From an uncultured Clostridia bacterium (GTDB lineage Bacteria > Bacillota > Clostridia > Christensenellales > Aristaeellaceae), in contig CAKUCE010000171.1 of the NCBI GenBank assembly GCA_934643535.1, positions 1 through 6,654 of the forward strand: a stretch of 6,654 bases of DNA. Direction: 5' to 3'. Numbering within the stretch: position 1 is the first letter of the stretch; the number at the start of each line of letters is the position of its first letter. The notes beneath the pieces are model-generated. The model searched no databases and had not been told where the DNA came from. It saw nothing but the letters and a program-made list of their open reading frames with translations. The translations under genes were made by a program, and so were the position numbers. Below, one piece after another: positions 1-6,602 of this stretch.

Positions 1-132
1 CAGCCCCTCCATGCGGCTGTTTACCATGGCCCCTCGGATGGAGAACACGGAAAAACCGGCGCTGATCAGGGCCATCAACAGAATGACCGCCATAAACAGC
101 GCCAGCAGCCGGTCAAACATACTTTGACACAA
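1..132 (-). CDS. Sensor histidine kinase, N-terminal fragment (cut by the window edge)
   Basis: This is the first 44 codons of a protein that continues past the left edge. The visible part is a short polar start, a strongly hydrophobic helix at about residues 6-28 (LLALFMAVILLMALISAGF) and then a polar stretch with Arg, Asn and Glu. That is the usual beginning of a membrane sensor kinase: a first transmembrane helix leading into an extracytoplasmic region. No kinase motif is visible, so the kinase call rests on position: the gene starts 18 bp after an OmpR-type response regulator, and such genes nearly always come in pairs. The start chosen is TTG at 132-130, because a GGGAGG site (142-147) lies 9 nt before it. 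The ATG at 120-118, in the same frame, would be 21 nt from that site. The kinase is in the same frame as the regulator, separated from it by tandem TAA TAA stops (148-153). It could in principle be another membrane protein. Confidence 0.72.
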   Translation of the reverse strand, partial: MCQSMFDRLLALFMAVILLMALISAGFSVFSIRGAMVNSRMEGL

Positions 133-141
133 AACGGTTTG

Positions 142-147
142 CCTCCC
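142..147 (-). promoter_or_regulatory. Ribosome binding site that decides the kinase start
   Basis: GGGAGG on the minus strand lies directly after the tandem stop codons that end the response regulator. It is 9 nt from the TTG at 132-130 but 21 nt from the first ATG at 120-118. Normal spacing is about 5-10 nt, so it favours TTG initiation. Confidence 0.65.
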
Positions 148-150
148 TTA

Positions 151-873
151 TTAAGCGGGCTTGTAATCGAATTTGTAGCCCACGCGCCAGACGGTGTGGA
201 TCTCCCAGCCGTATTTTTCGCAGTCCGGCAGCTTTTCCCGCAGACGCTTGATGTGTACGTCCACCGTGCGGCTGTCGCCGAAGAAATTGTAGCCCCAGAC
301 CTGTTCCAGCAGTTGATCGCGGGTAAAGACCATATTGGGATGCGAAGCCAGATAATACAGCACTTCCAGCTCCTTGGGCGGCATTTCCACCGGCTTGTCC
401 TCGTATGTCACCTCGTAGCTGGCCAGGCTGACCGTCAGCCCCGGAAAGCGCAGCGTGTCGTCCTTCTCCGGCTTTCCTACGGGCGCGGCGCTTTCCGGCT
501 CGCCGGGCGCGCGGCGCAGCACCGCCTTCACCCTGGCTACCAGTTCCTTGTTCTCAAAGGGTTTGGTGATGTAATCATCCGCGCCCAGCTCCAGCCCCAG
601 CACCTTATCGAAGGTTTCGTCTCTGGCCGTCAGCATGATGACCGGCACCTTAGAGGTCATGCGGATCTCCTTGAGCACTTCCAGCCCGTCTTTTCCGGGC
701 AGCATCACATCCAGCAGCACCAGCGCGGGATTGCAGCTTCGGAAGGCCTGAGCCGCCGTGTCGCCCCGGTCGCATTCAGTTACGCCGAAGCCCTCCTTTT
801 CCAGATACAGCCGTACCAGATGGCTGATGTTGGGATCGTCGTCCACCAGTAGAATGTGTTGCTTGTCAGCCAT
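151..873 (-). CDS. OmpR/PhoB-family two-component response regulator
   Basis: This is a 240-residue DNA-binding response regulator, normal length for the family. The receiver domain covers about residues 5-120. It has the acidic pocket D11-D13, phospho-acceptor D55 in LVLLDVMLPG, T82 in the LTAR motif, switch residue Y101 and K104 in ITKPF, so it should be fully phosphorylatable. A linker rich in Pro, Glu and Ala (about 121-139) joins the C-terminal winged helix (about 140-238). That domain shows PPKELEVLYYLASHPN, the recognition-helix region RTVDVHIKRLREKL, and the wing ending in TVWRVGYKF. The wing has Arg where a Gly is common. The start is ATG 873-871, with AAGGAGGA at 881-888 and a 7-nt gap. 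The same frame stays open upstream to 1044, but that extension overlaps the end of mutS2, has no domain character and is rejected. The kinase gene follows 18 bp downstream, so the two are co-transcribed. The regulated genes cannot be inferred; vancomycin-, phosphate- or envelope-stress-type roles are all possible. Confidence 0.95.
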   Translation of the reverse strand: MADKQHILLVDDDPNISHLVRLYLEKEGFGVTECDRGDTAAQAFRSCNPALVLLDVMLPGKDGLEVLKEIRMTSKVPVIMLTARDETFDKVLGLELGADDYITKPFENKELVARVKAVLRRAPGEPESAAPVGKPEKDDTLRFPGLTVSLASYEVTYEDKPVEMPPKELEVLYYLASHPNMVFTRDQLLEQVWGYNFFGDSRTVDVHIKRLREKLPDCEKYGWEIHTVWRVGYKFDYKPA

Positions 874-990
874 GGGCCGCTCCTCCTTCGCCTCCGGCCT
901 TTCCAAAACCTGCCGGATCGTATTCGCTTCTATGGTTGGAAGCAGGCAGGGACGTCGGCTTCCTCTTTCGCTTTTCTTCGATGCGTCCAT

Positions 991-1025
991 CGGGGTATCC
1001 CGTCCCCCGCCCTGCGCGCACGGGG
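991..1025 (-). repeat. Three-part GC-rich repeat able to form two exclusive hairpins
   Basis: In the minus-strand transcript, just after the mutS2 stop, CCCCG (1021-1025) is followed by CGGGG (1005-1009) and a second CCCCG (991-995). The middle segment can pair with either neighbour, with loops of 11 and 9 nt, but not with both. No U-run follows either hairpin, so neither is a normal intrinsic terminator. The arms are only 5 bp and the local GC content is high, so chance is a serious alternative. Confidence 0.25.
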
Positions 1026-1030
1026 CCTCG

Positions 1031-3379
1031 TTATTTGAGCGCAACGACGGTCACGCCCTGCTCGCCCTCGCCGTACATGCCGTCCCGAAAGGATTTCACG
1101 TTCAGGTGGCGCTTCAAATGCTTCTGGATGCCCGTGCGCAGAACGCCCGTGCCCTTGCCGTGAATGATGCTGACCTCGTTCAGCCCCGCCATCACCGCGT
1201 CCGCCAGATAGGTGTCCACGGCTTCGGTGGCTTCCTCCAGATTCATGCCCCGAACGTCCACCTCCATGGGAACGGTTTTGGCAGCGGCGGCGCGCATCAC
1301 CTTGCTGGCCTTGGGCTTCTCCTGCTCGATGACCCGCAGCTGCTTCAGCGGCACCTTCATCTTCATGATGCCCGCCTGCACCTGCACCTCGTTTTTGCCG
1401 TCGGGCAGGCTGAGCACCACGGCCTTTGTTTTCAGATGGACGATCTCCACATTCTCGCCCACCCGGACGGTCTTGGGCGGCGTGAAGCCGATGCCGTTGG
1501 CCTCACCGATGCCCTCGCTGACCGCGTCCAGATTGTCGTCCATGCGTTTGCGCAGCTTTTGCAGCTCGTGCTCGGGAATCTGCGCCTGCTTCTTCATGGC
1601 TTTCAGCTCGCCGATGATGCCGTCCGCCTCCCGGCGGGCGTTTTCCAGAATGCGCCGGGCCTCCGCCTTGGCCTTCTGCATGCTCTTGTCCTTGCTCTGC
1701 TCGATCTCCCGGCGGAGCTTTTCGGCCTCGTTGCGCAGGCGGACGGTCTCTTTGCGGGTCTCCTCCGCCATCTCCCGCTCCCGCTCGGCAATCTGCCGGT
1801 GGTACTCCGCGTTGGCGATCACGTCCTCGAAGCGGACATCCTCCTTGCTCAGCAGCTCCTTGGCGCCGTCGATCAGCCTCTCGTCCAGCCCCAGCTTGCG
1901 GGAAATCTCAAAGGCGTTGCTCTTGCCGGGAATGCCGATGGACAGCCGGTAAGTGGGCCGAAGGGATTCCACGTCGAACTCCACGCTGGCGTTTTCCACG
2001 CCGGTAGTGCTCAAAGCAAAGGCTTTCAGCTCGCTGTAGTGGGTGGTGGCCATGGTGCGAATTTTACGGCCCAGCAGTGCATTCAGAATGCTCTGAGCCA
2101 GCGCCGCGCCCTCGGTGGGGTCTGTGCCCGCGCCCAGCTCGTCGAACAGCACCAGATCGTTGTCCTCCACCTTTTGCAGGATGGACACGATGTTGGTCAT
2201 GTGGGCCGAGAAGGTGGACAGGGACTGCTCGATGGACTGCTCGTCGCCGATGTCCGCGTAAACGTGATCGAACACCGCCAGCTCCGTGCCCAGCTCGGCA
2301 GGCACCTCCAGCCCGGCCTGCGCCATCAGGGTGAACAGGCCCACTGTCTTCAAAGTGACGGTTTTGCCGCCGGTGTTGGGGCCGGTGATGATGAGGGTGG
2401 TAAAATCCTGCCCCAGCCACAGATCGCTGGGCACCACCTTTTCCGGGTCGATGAGGGGATGCCGTCCCCGGACGATCTTCAGCCGTCCCTCCCGGTTGAT
2501 CTTCGGCAGTACGGCCCGCATCTGACGGCCCAGCAGGCCCTTGGCAAAGGCGAAGTCCAGTTCCCGCAGAAGATCCAGATTGCCCTCCAGCGCCTCGCCG
2601 TAGGGGGCCAGCGAATCGGACAGCGCCTGCAGAATGCGGGTGATCTCCTGCTGCTCCTTGGCGTAGAGCTGCTTCAGATCGTTGCCCAGCTCCACTACGA
2701 ACATGGGCTCGATAAACAGCGTGGCCCCGCTGGCACTCTGGTCATGCACCAGACCGGGCACATTGGCCCGGCATTCGGCCTTCACCGGGATGCAGTAGCG
2801 GTCGCCCCGCATGGTGATGATGGTGTCCTGCAGATTTTTGGCGAAGCTGGAGGAGCGAATCATCTGGTTCAGCTTGTCCCGCATCCGCTCGTTCGCTCCG
2901 CGAATCTGCCGCCGAATCTGATAAAGCTCCGTGGAAGCCCGGTCAGCAATCTCTTCTTCGCTCAAAATTGCGTCATTGATGTCGGTCTCCACCCGTTCCA
3001 ACACGGTCAGCCGGGAAGCCAGCCCCGTCAGAATGGGGGTGTCGTCCCGGTCCCGCACCAGCGCGCTTCGGGCGGCGCGGGCGGCGCGGAGAAAGGCGGA
3101 AATGTCCAGCAGCATCCGGGGGCTTAAACACGCGCCCTTCTGGGCACGGGCAATGGACTCCCGCACGTCCGGGTAACTGACCAGCGGATTCTGCCCCAGA
3201 TAGGTCAGCAGCACCACGGCCTCCTCCGTTTCGGCAAGGGCGTGGTTCACATCGCCCAGATCGTGATAAGGCGCCAGCTCCAGACAGCGCTGCTTCCCCT
3301 CCTCGGTGATGGCATGCTGGGCCAGCATTTCCCGTATTTTCGTAAATTCCAGTACGCGCAGCGCACGATCCTGTTCCAT
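1031..3379 (-). CDS. mutS2: MutS2 ATPase with C-terminal Smr domain
   Basis: This is a 782-residue protein, close to the usual length of about 785 for Firmicute MutS2. It lacks the mismatch-recognition domain of MutS. Domains in order: an N-terminal core and lever region (about 1-300); the MutS-type ATPase with Walker A GPNTGGKT (333-340), signature region SLSTFSAHM (387-394), Walker B LVLFDELGAGTDP (409-421, catalytic D413/E414) and H447 in ATTHYSE; a charged coiled coil (about 513-600, rich in Glu, Arg and Lys); a small beta-rich segment (about 638-686); and the Smr domain (about 705-782) with VDVRG (707-711) and HGKGTG (740-745). All key residues are present, so it should be active. Known family roles are control of recombination and, in Bacillus, dissociation of collided ribosomes; the Smr domain is a nuclease or RNA/DNA-binding module. 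The start is ATG 3379-3377, with AAAGGAG at 3386-3392 and a 6-nt gap. An in-frame TTG seven codons upstream lies before that site and is rejected. The gene sits 33 bp after the U32 gene with no terminator between, so co-transcription is likely. Confidence 0.97.
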   Translation of the reverse strand: MEQDRALRVLEFTKIREMLAQHAITEEGKQRCLELAPYHDLGDVNHALAETEEAVVLLTYLGQNPLVSYPDVRESIARAQKGACLSPRMLLDISAFLRAARAARSALVRDRDDTPILTGLASRLTVLERVETDINDAILSEEEIADRASTELYQIRRQIRGANERMRDKLNQMIRSSSFAKNLQDTIITMRGDRYCIPVKAECRANVPGLVHDQSASGATLFIEPMFVVELGNDLKQLYAKEQQEITRILQALSDSLAPYGEALEGNLDLLRELDFAFAKGLLGRQMRAVLPKINREGRLKIVRGRHPLIDPEKVVPSDLWLGQDFTTLIITGPNTGGKTVTLKTVGLFTLMAQAGLEVPAELGTELAVFDHVYADIGDEQSIEQSLSTFSAHMTNIVSILQKVEDNDLVLFDELGAGTDPTEGAALAQSILNALLGRKIRTMATTHYSELKAFALSTTGVENASVEFDVESLRPTYRLSIGIPGKSNAFEISRKLGLDERLIDGAKELLSKEDVRFEDVIANAEYHRQIAEREREMAEETRKETVRLRNEAEKLRREIEQSKDKSMQKAKAEARRILENARREADGIIGELKAMKKQAQIPEHELQKLRKRMDDNLDAVSEGIGEANGIGFTPPKTVRVGENVEIVHLKTKAVVLSLPDGKNEVQVQAGIMKMKVPLKQLRVIEQEKPKASKVMRAAAAKTVPMEVDVRGMNLEEATEAVDTYLADAVMAGLNEVSIIHGKGTGVLRTGIQKHLKRHLNVKSFRDGMYGEGEQGVTVVALK

Positions 3380-3385
3380 AAGGGT

Positions 3386-3392
3386 CTCCTTT
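3386..3392 (-). promoter_or_regulatory. mutS2: Ribosome binding site fixing the mutS2 start
   Basis: AAAGGAG on the minus strand, 6 nt before ATG 3379-3377. It lies inside the longer open frame that begins at TTG 3400-3398, so the shorter protein is the natural product. Confidence 0.75.
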
Positions 3393-3412
3393 CCTTCCAA
3401 ATGCCGGAAGGT

Positions 3413-5818
3413 TTATTCCACGCCCCGCCGCCAGTGACCGGCGGTGGCGTTCACGGCAGGCGGAACGGGCTGACCGTCCCGCAGAGCCGCAAAGATTTCC
3501 GTGATTTGAAGCTGCTCCGCCGGGGTCTCCGTGGTGAAACGCACCAGCATTCCCGCCCCAAGGGCGCGGCGCTCGCCGTCACAGGCACGCAGGTCGGTGG
3601 GCAGGGCGTTGTAGACATTCACCTGACAGCCGCCGGGAAGCGCCGTGCGGCGCAGAGGGAAAGCATATCCCCGCTGATCCCGCAGCACCGGCTCCGTCTG
3701 CCCGCAGGCCTGATCGGGGGTGCGGCAGAACCGGCAGGCTTCCCGCCCGTCAGAAAGCTCCCGCGCTACCCGGGCCGGGCAGTGATTCAGGATCATCAGC
3801 CGCTCCCGGCCGTAGACCGGGCACAGCGCGGGCATGGGCAAAGGTAGCAGATCGCGCTGCTCCTGCTCCGTCCATTCCGGCCACAGGGTAAAACCGCTGA
3901 CGGGAAGCTCCCGCAGGGCCTCCATGGCCCGGCGGTTCGTCACCGGCAGTGCGTCGCCGAAAAAGACGGGCCAGCGTTCGGCAAAATCGATCTGCCCCAT
4001 GCTCTGGGCAACGACGCCGCCCAGCTTTGCCTGTTCCGCCGCCCGGCGAATGTCCTGCAATTCAGGCTCGGAACACTGCACCGGCAGCACCAGCCAGCAG
4101 CCGTCAGGGAGCTGTCGCAGGTCCTGCGTCAATTCTTCCGGGCGATAGCTGCAAGGCTGGAACCAGAGCCGATCCGCGCCGCGCTCCAGCAGCGGATTTG
4201 CCAAGGACGGGTCGGAAAAGCAGACGGTCAGCAGCTCTTGCGCGCGTGCATTTTCGTTCTTCGGCAGAGAGACGTTTTTCCCCCATTCCTTCTTTTTCGG
4301 AATTTTAGGCGTTTTTTCCTGCCCCGCCTGCCAGAAATGCTCTGTTCTTGCGGCAGTCAGGGCGGCGATTCCGTCCCGGCGCAGCGCGTTCAGGGCGCTG
4401 ACCGGCAGAAACAGCCCGTCCGCCAGTTCGATTGTCAAATTTTCGGGGCTTTCCAGCACAAAGGGCGTATCTCCCAGCCGTTCCAGTTGACGGCGCACTT
4501 CTTCCGCCGCGGCGGCTCGTTTGGCTGCCGCCTGTACCGGCTGGCCTTCTACCGTCACTGTGCTGACGCCATCGGAGAGCGTCAGCGTCATGGGGCGGTT
4601 CAGCGCGAAAACACCGTGCATCTGAATGGAAATAGGCCGGGGCGCGTGGCTGCGCGCCGCTTCCAGCTGCCTGGCGTCGCTGAGGCGCGCCACTTCCGCG
4701 CCGGGAGCCGCCGTCAGGCCGGGCCGCAGCCGCAGCACGGCCTCCTGACCGGCCGCGGTCTCCGGGCCGGAATAGCGCAGGTCTGCGTCCTGCCGCTGGC
4801 GCAGCTGCAAACTGTCGCCGTCATGCAGCGGACGAATCAGCCGTATCCGCGCCAGATTTCCCCGCACGGACGCGACCGTACCCAGCGGCAGGCCCTCGTG
4901 GCTCACCCGCTCCGGTGCACACAGGGCCGCGTCCTCCGCGCCGCCCGCATGGCCCCGGGTGAAGCCGCCCCGGTTGAAAATCTGCCGAAGCATTTCCATC
5001 GGAGCCGGGTCTTCCGGGTCAAACCGCCCCGCCGCCAAATCGTCCAGCGCCCGGCGGTACACCTCCGTCACGACCGCCACATATTCCGGGCTTTTCAGCC
5101 GTCCCTCCAATTTGAGGGAGCATACGCCCGCGTCCCATAGTTCCTTCAGAATGGGATAGGCGCACAGGTCTTTCAGGGAAAGCCAGGCCGCTTCCCTGCC
5201 TTTCCACTGAAAGCGCATGCGGCAGGGCTGGGCGCACCGGCCCCGGTTGCCGCTTCTTCCTCCCGCCATGGAGGACATCAGGCACCGGCCGCTGACGGCG
5301 GTGCAAAGCGCCCCGTGGGCGAAAACCTCCGTCTCCACGCCGGTTTCCGCCACCCGGCGAATTTCCTCCAAAGCGCATTCCCGGGCCAGCACCACCCGGT
5401 CGAAGCCGAAGTTACGGGCAAAAACCGCGTCGCTGGCGTTGGATAGGGCCATCTGGGTGCTGGCGTGGAGCTTCAGCATGGGAAACTGGTCCCGCACCAG
5501 CGCCGCCACGCCCAGATCCTGCACGATCACCGCGTCGGCCCGCGCTGCGGCAACGGCCTGCAGCGTCTCCCGAACGCCGGAAAACTCCTGCTCCTTCACC
5601 AGCGTATTGACGGTCACATGGACCCGCACATGATGCAGGTGGGCGTAGTCCACCGCCCGGGCCAGCGTTTCGTCGTCAAAGTTCACGGCGGAAGCACGGG
5701 CACCGAAGGCTTTGGTTCCCAAATACACCGCGTCCGCGCCGCTGTCCACCGCGGCATGGAGCGCCTCTTCGCTTCCGGCAGGGCAAAGCAGCTCCGGAAC
5801 GGGATGATTCGATTTCAT
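3413..5818 (-). CDS. U32-family protein with DUF3656 and a second, diverged C-terminal module (RlhA-like)
   Basis: An 801-residue cytoplasmic protein without signal peptide or membrane segment. It opens with PELLCPAGS (8-16) and AVDSGADAVYLG, typical of the U32 barrel. The family signature E-x-F-x2-G-A-L-C-x4-G-x-C-x-M-S fits exactly at 164-182, followed by NRGRCAQPCR (191-200) and LKLEGRLKSPEY (235-246). About 385-495 fits DUF3656, a domain shared with E. coli RlhA. A lysine-rich linker (501-526) leads to a second part (527-801) that lacks the signature. It ends in the U32-type tail: YGRERLMILNHCP, then C695, C698 and C705, then LRDQRGYAFPL. The family was named for collagenase-like peptidases. 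Characterised members instead hydroxylate 23S rRNA (RlhA), tRNA uridine (TrhP) or ubiquinone (UbiU/UbiV), the last using a Fe-S cluster. The exact substrate here is unknown; RNA hydroxylation is the best inference. The start ATG 5818-5816 has GGAGGGGAG at 5827-5835. The cyclophilin terminator lies just upstream and mutS2 33 bp downstream. Confidence 0.93.
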   Translation of the reverse strand: MKSNHPVPELLCPAGSEEALHAAVDSGADAVYLGTKAFGARASAVNFDDETLARAVDYAHLHHVRVHVTVNTLVKEQEFSGVRETLQAVAAARADAVIVQDLGVAALVRDQFPMLKLHASTQMALSNASDAVFARNFGFDRVVLARECALEEIRRVAETGVETEVFAHGALCTAVSGRCLMSSMAGGRSGNRGRCAQPCRMRFQWKGREAAWLSLKDLCAYPILKELWDAGVCSLKLEGRLKSPEYVAVVTEVYRRALDDLAAGRFDPEDPAPMEMLRQIFNRGGFTRGHAGGAEDAALCAPERVSHEGLPLGTVASVRGNLARIRLIRPLHDGDSLQLRQRQDADLRYSGPETAAGQEAVLRLRPGLTAAPGAEVARLSDARQLEAARSHAPRPISIQMHGVFALNRPMTLTLSDGVSTVTVEGQPVQAAAKRAAAAEEVRRQLERLGDTPFVLESPENLTIELADGLFLPVSALNALRRDGIAALTAARTEHFWQAGQEKTPKIPKKKEWGKNVSLPKNENARAQELLTVCFSDPSLANPLLERGADRLWFQPCSYRPEELTQDLRQLPDGCWLVLPVQCSEPELQDIRRAAEQAKLGGVVAQSMGQIDFAERWPVFFGDALPVTNRRAMEALRELPVSGFTLWPEWTEQEQRDLLPLPMPALCPVYGRERLMILNHCPARVARELSDGREACRFCRTPDQACGQTEPVLRDQRGYAFPLRRTALPGGCQVNVYNALPTDLRACDGERRALGAGMLVRFTTETPAEQLQITEIFAALRDGQPVPPAVNATAGHWRRGVE

Positions 5819-5835
5819 GGTACTTTCTCCCCTCC

Positions 5836-5847
5836 GGGCCGAAGCCC
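5836..5847 (-). other. cUUCGg tetraloop hairpin touching the U32 gene's ribosome binding site
   Basis: On the minus strand the sequence reads GGGC-TTCG-GCCC, a 4-bp stem closed by the very stable C(UUCG)G tetraloop. Its 3' arm directly adjoins the Shine-Dalgarno region (5827-5835) of the U32 gene. It may protect the 5' end of the message or tune translation. Short stems of this type also arise by chance in GC-rich DNA. Confidence 0.4.
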
Positions 5848-5863
5848 TTCAGATTTCGCTGCC

Positions 5864-5903
5864 AGAGAAAAGGCGGCGAAAGGGTGTTTGCCCCTCCGCC
5901 GCC
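5864..5903 (-). terminator. Intrinsic terminator of the cyclophilin gene
   Basis: In the minus-strand RNA, starting 9 nt after the cyclophilin stop codon, 5903 to 5872 folds into an uninterrupted 13-bp stem. Seven pairs (GGCGGCG with CGCCGCC) form the base; a G-U, A-U and G-U stretch and three G-C pairs follow, closed by the 6-nt loop CAAACA. TTTTCTCT comes directly after it (5871-5864). The reverse direction has no T-run, so it works for the minus strand only. It should end most transcripts that start at the cyclophilin promoter. Confidence 0.9.
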
Positions 5904-5912
5904 GGAAACAGC

Positions 5913-6428
5913 TTACAGCTTCGTAAAGGGATATTCCACACCGTTGGTTTCCACGCGGATAGACCGGATGCGCTGGGGTTCCAGCGGACGATCCATCCGA
6001 TCGGTGCGCTGGGAGACGATCTTCTCCGCCTGGTCCATGCCCTCCAGCACCTTGCCGAAGGCGGCGTACTGGCCGTCCAGATGGGGGCTGTCGCTGGTCA
6101 TAATGAAGAACTGAGAACCGGCGCTGTCCTTCATCATGCTGCGGGCCATGCTCAAAACGCCGTAGGTGTGCTTGAGGTCGTTTTTCACGCCGTTAGCGTT
6201 GAATTCGCCCTTGATGCGGTAGCCGGGGCCGCCCATGCCGGTGCCCTCGGGGCAGCCGCCCTGGATCATGAAGCCGGGGATGCAGCGGTGGAAGATCAAT
6301 CCGTCATAGAAGCCGCTGTTGGCCAGAGAAATAAAGTTGCCCACGCTTTGAGGAGCGATCTCCGGATAAAGTTCGCCCTTCATCACGCCGCCGTTTTCCA
6401 GAGTAATGGTAAAGGTAGGATTTGCCAT
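5913..6428 (-). CDS. Cyclophilin-type peptidyl-prolyl cis-trans isomerase (cytoplasmic)
   Basis: A 171-residue single-domain cyclophilin that catalyses cis-trans isomerisation of X-Pro bonds and assists protein folding. The fold is complete: TITLENGGVMKGELYPEIAP (8-27), VGNFISLANSGFYDG (29-43), the active-site FHRCIPGFMIQGG (46-58), GSQFFIMTS (104-112) and HLDGQYAAFGKV (116-127). Compared with human cyclophilin A, catalytic R48, F53, M54, Q56 and F108 are kept. The tryptophan that contacts cyclosporin is His116 and the active-site histidine is Tyr121, so drug sensitivity is probably low while activity should remain. There is no signal peptide or lipobox, so it acts in the cytoplasm. The start ATG 6428-6426 has AGAAGG at 6437-6442 with an 8-nt gap. 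It has its own promoter (6530-6557) and terminator (5864-5903) and is best read as a single-gene unit. Confidence 0.96.
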   Translation of the reverse strand: MANPTFTITLENGGVMKGELYPEIAPQSVGNFISLANSGFYDGLIFHRCIPGFMIQGGCPEGTGMGGPGYRIKGEFNANGVKNDLKHTYGVLSMARSMMKDSAGSQFFIMTSDSPHLDGQYAAFGKVLEGMDQAEKIVSQRTDRMDRPLEPQRIRSIRVETNGVEYPFTKL

Positions 6429-6449
6429 ACTTTACGCCTTCTTTCCGTT

Positions 6450-6473
6450 GCTGCGCGTCTCTGCCCGCGCTGC
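6450..6473 (-). other. Hairpin in the cyclophilin leader RNA
   Basis: GCAGCGCG (6473-6466) and CGCGCAGC (6457-6450) on the minus strand pair with one A-A mismatch around an 8-nt loop, 7 nt before the ribosome binding site. It has no U-run. A second, A-U-only stem (6490-6511, TTTTTTC with GAAAAAA) lies closer to the predicted transcript start. Neither matches a riboswitch that I recognise. Confidence 0.35.
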
Positions 6474-6529
6474 GAAGAAAGGCTCTCCGTTTTTTCACAG
6501 GCAGGAAAAAAGCAGCTAAACTTATGTCC

Positions 6530-6557
6530 ATTATACCATTTCACGCCCTGATTGCAA
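6530..6557 (-). promoter_or_regulatory. Sigma-70/SigA-type promoter with extended -10, for the cyclophilin gene
   Basis: The minus strand has a perfect -10 TATAAT (6535-6530) preceded by TGG, giving the extended -10 pattern TGnTATAAT. TTGCAA (6557-6552) stands 16 bp upstream as a 4-of-6 match to the -35 consensus. Transcription should start near 6523, leaving a leader of about 95 nt before the ATG. It is the only strong promoter I found in the window. Confidence 0.82.
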
Positions 6558-6602
6558 GCCTGCCGAAGATCTGCCGCTTCCCGGAAGGCATTATTCTGCA
6601 CG

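Noticed and set aside
124..852. Plus-strand open frame opposite the response regulator
   Set aside because: It is also in codon register with the minus-strand gene and has no recognisable domain, while the opposite strand encodes a complete receiver and winged helix.
979..992. Hairpin CGATG-GACG-CATCG as a terminator after mutS2
   Set aside because: The stem is only 5 bp and no U-run follows on the minus strand.
874..1044. N-terminal extension of the response regulator by 57 codons
   Set aside because: It would overlap the mutS2 stop, has no conserved character and ignores the excellent AAGGAGGA site placed 7 nt before the ATG at 873.
758..3127. A 789-codon plus-strand open frame opposite mutS2 and the response regulator
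   Set aside because: Its codons are in exact register with the mutS2 codons, so it stays open only because mutS2 avoids TTA, CTA and TCA codons here, as expected with GC-rich codon use. The product is a low-complexity string of Leu, His, Gln and Gly without a domain.
4238..5140. Plus-strand open frame opposite the U32 gene
   Set aside because: In codon register with the U32 gene; the product is rich in Arg, Gln and His and matches no family.
5817..6551. Plus-strand open frame opposite the cyclophilin gene
   Set aside because: In codon register with the cyclophilin gene and crosses both its terminator and its promoter; no ribosome binding site or domain supports it.
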